From Pseudomonas sp. Bc-h (GTDB taxonomy: Bacteria; Pseudomonadota; Gammaproteobacteria; Pseudomonadales; Pseudomonadaceae): a stretch of DNA of 64,000 nt. This document shows, in pieces, positions 63,236-64,000 of the stretch (within the stretch, counting starts at the first letter, position 1; the number at the start of each line of letters is the position of its first letter). Under the pieces are notes generated by a model. The model was given only the letters and a program-made list of their open reading frames with translations. It searched no databases and was not told the origin of the DNA. The stretch is taken from contig NZ_MUIN01000013.1 of assembly GCF_002080045.1 (NCBI RefSeq), positions 36,412 through 100,411 of the forward strand. The letters are read 5' to 3'. The position numbers were made by a program, and so were the translations under genes.

Positions 63236-63748
63236 ATGAATGCCATCAACCCGTCAGTGTTTCGTGCGCTGCTGGCCTCCCTGCGGTCGTTGCCCACCGA
63301 TGAACCCGAGCTGCTCGAGCAGGTCGTTCGCGAGTTGTCGGCGCATCTCACCTCCGGCGCCGAGCTCAAGCACGCACAGCCTTGCGCCGAAAAAGTCGCC
63401 TTGTCGCCGTGGCAGGAGCGGCGGGCCAAGGAGTTGATGTCCAGCCAGATGGACAAGGGTCTGTCGATTGCCGGCATCGCCAGCGAGTGTTCGCTGTCGC
63501 GCAGTCATTTCTCCCGCGCCTTCAAGAAAAACACCGGCCTGTCTCCCCGCGACTGGTACCTGCAGATGCGCCTGGACAAAGCCAAGGGCCTGTTGAGCGA
63601 CTCGGGGCTGACCATTTCCCAGATCAGCCTGGACTGCGGCTTTGCCGATCAGTCGCACTTCACCCGAGTGTTCACGCGCGTGATCGGTGTGACTCCGTTC
63701 AACTGGCGTCGCTCAATGGCTCAGGCGCTGGCGTGCTGCGCGGATTGA
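63236..63748 (+). CDS. Short AraC-family regulator
   Basis: This 170-residue protein has a complete C-terminal two-helix AraC domain (about 65-160): LSIAGIASECSLSRSHFSRAFKK and ISQISLDCGFADQSHFTRVF. The N-terminal 60 residues are too short for a cupin sensor. It is divergent from the HD-like gene across 180 bases and probably regulates it. Confidence 0.88.
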   Translation: MNAINPSVFRALLASLRSLPTDEPELLEQVVRELSAHLTSGAELKHAQPCAEKVALSPWQERRAKELMSSQMDKGLSIAGIASECSLSRSHFSRAFKKNTGLSPRDWYLQMRLDKAKGLLSDSGLTISQISLDCGFADQSHFTRVFTRVIGVTPFNWRRSMAQALACCAD

Positions 63749-63784
63749 AATCTCCCAGCGCATCCGACTAATTCTCAGCGTCTG

Positions 63785-64000
63785 ACGCCCAGCCTTCGCG
63801 AGCAAGCTCCCTCCCACGATGGACCTCGGTTTACCAGGCACCTTCGTATCGCCTGACTGAGACGTCGACCACATTAGTCAATATCACCGCGACCCCACGT
63901 GGGAGGGAGCTTGCTCGCGAAGAGGCCGATACATCCGGCCAATTTTCAGCGTCTGACGCCCAGCCTTCGCGAGCAAGCTCCCTCCCACGATGGACCTCGG
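63785..64000. repeat. Two more copies of the CTTGCTCGCGAA palindrome family at the right edge
   Basis: CTTCGCGAGCAAGCTCCCTC appears at about 63797 and again at 63965, and the inverse arm at about 63900. The flanks (TTTTCAGCGTCTGACGCCCAG and CACGATGGACCTCGG) are repeated too, so the unit here is about 170 bases. The same arms form the array at 42323-43270. Confidence 0.8.

Overview
The window reads as chromosomal DNA of a fluorescent pseudomonad (Pseudomonas fluorescens complex). This rests on high-GC codon use, the LexA2-ImuA-ImuB-DnaE2 cassette with a P. putida-type LexA2 box, and the many Pseudomonas-style intergenic palindromes (REP-like, 'GATCGTTCCCACGC' and 'GTGGGAGGGAGCTTGCTCG' families). 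The exact species cannot be named. No rRNA, tRNA, CRISPR array, insertion sequence or prophage was seen.

Region 1 (1-13.1 kb) looks like a complete N-methylglutamate (NMG) route for methylamine, and probably for other N-methyl compounds, apart from the part cut by the left edge. A divergent pair of operons encodes a four-subunit sarcosine-oxidase-like N-methylglutamate dehydrogenase (alpha, beta and delta subunits in view) with FolD and PurU for the one-carbon unit, and GmaS-MgsA-MgsB-MgsC with an Amt transporter. A cupin-type XRE regulator lies between them. The gmaS leader carries a sigma-54 promoter, two NtrC-type sites and two TTCC-N5-GGAA boxes. A third such box precedes purU.

Region 2 (13.4-31.7 kb) is the most interesting part. 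A scattered set of units shares a palindrome, TGGTATACCA. The units are a luciferase-like monooxygenase, two flavin reductases, an NCS1 permease, a polyamine-type ABC importer, a RibB with a dead GTP-cyclohydrolase-like half, a DUF1330 protein, an aldehyde dehydrogenase, an alpha/beta hydrolase and an 'amino acid synthesis' (PF06684) protein. With the FadR-type GntR regulator inside the region, this looks like one regulon for oxidative opening and degradation of an N-heterocycle or similar nitrogenous ring. The substrate is unknown. A three-gene phospholipid cassette (CdsA-like, acyltransferase, YnbA-like) sits inside it and is flanked by a duplicated 3' fragment of the DUF1330 gene.

Region 3 (31.7-37.5 kb) is the SOS mutagenesis operon lexA2-imuA-imuB-dnaE2. 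It is followed by a 150-bp tandem repeat.

Region 4 (38.0-49.8 kb) is a predicted inositol, rhizopine or methoxy-sugar catabolic island. It holds an IolG-like dehydrogenase, two LacI regulators, an SDR with a PhyH-type dioxygenase, a MocD-MocE-MocF-like oxygenase chain, a TIM-barrel isomerase, a GntR regulator and a DUF1989 protein. A seven-copy array of a palindromic repeat lies in the middle.

Region 5 (49.8-64.0 kb) contains a cyclic-nucleotide-domain MscS channel, an MBL-fold hydrolase, a periplasmic molybdenum hydroxylase trio (triheme cytochrome c, 2Fe-2S, Mo subunit), an MFS exporter and a signalling set. The signalling set is a wHTH-AAA regulator, a FixJ-type response regulator and an abbreviated kinase/pseudokinase hybrid. 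An HD-fold protein that lacks its HD residues and a short AraC regulator end the window.
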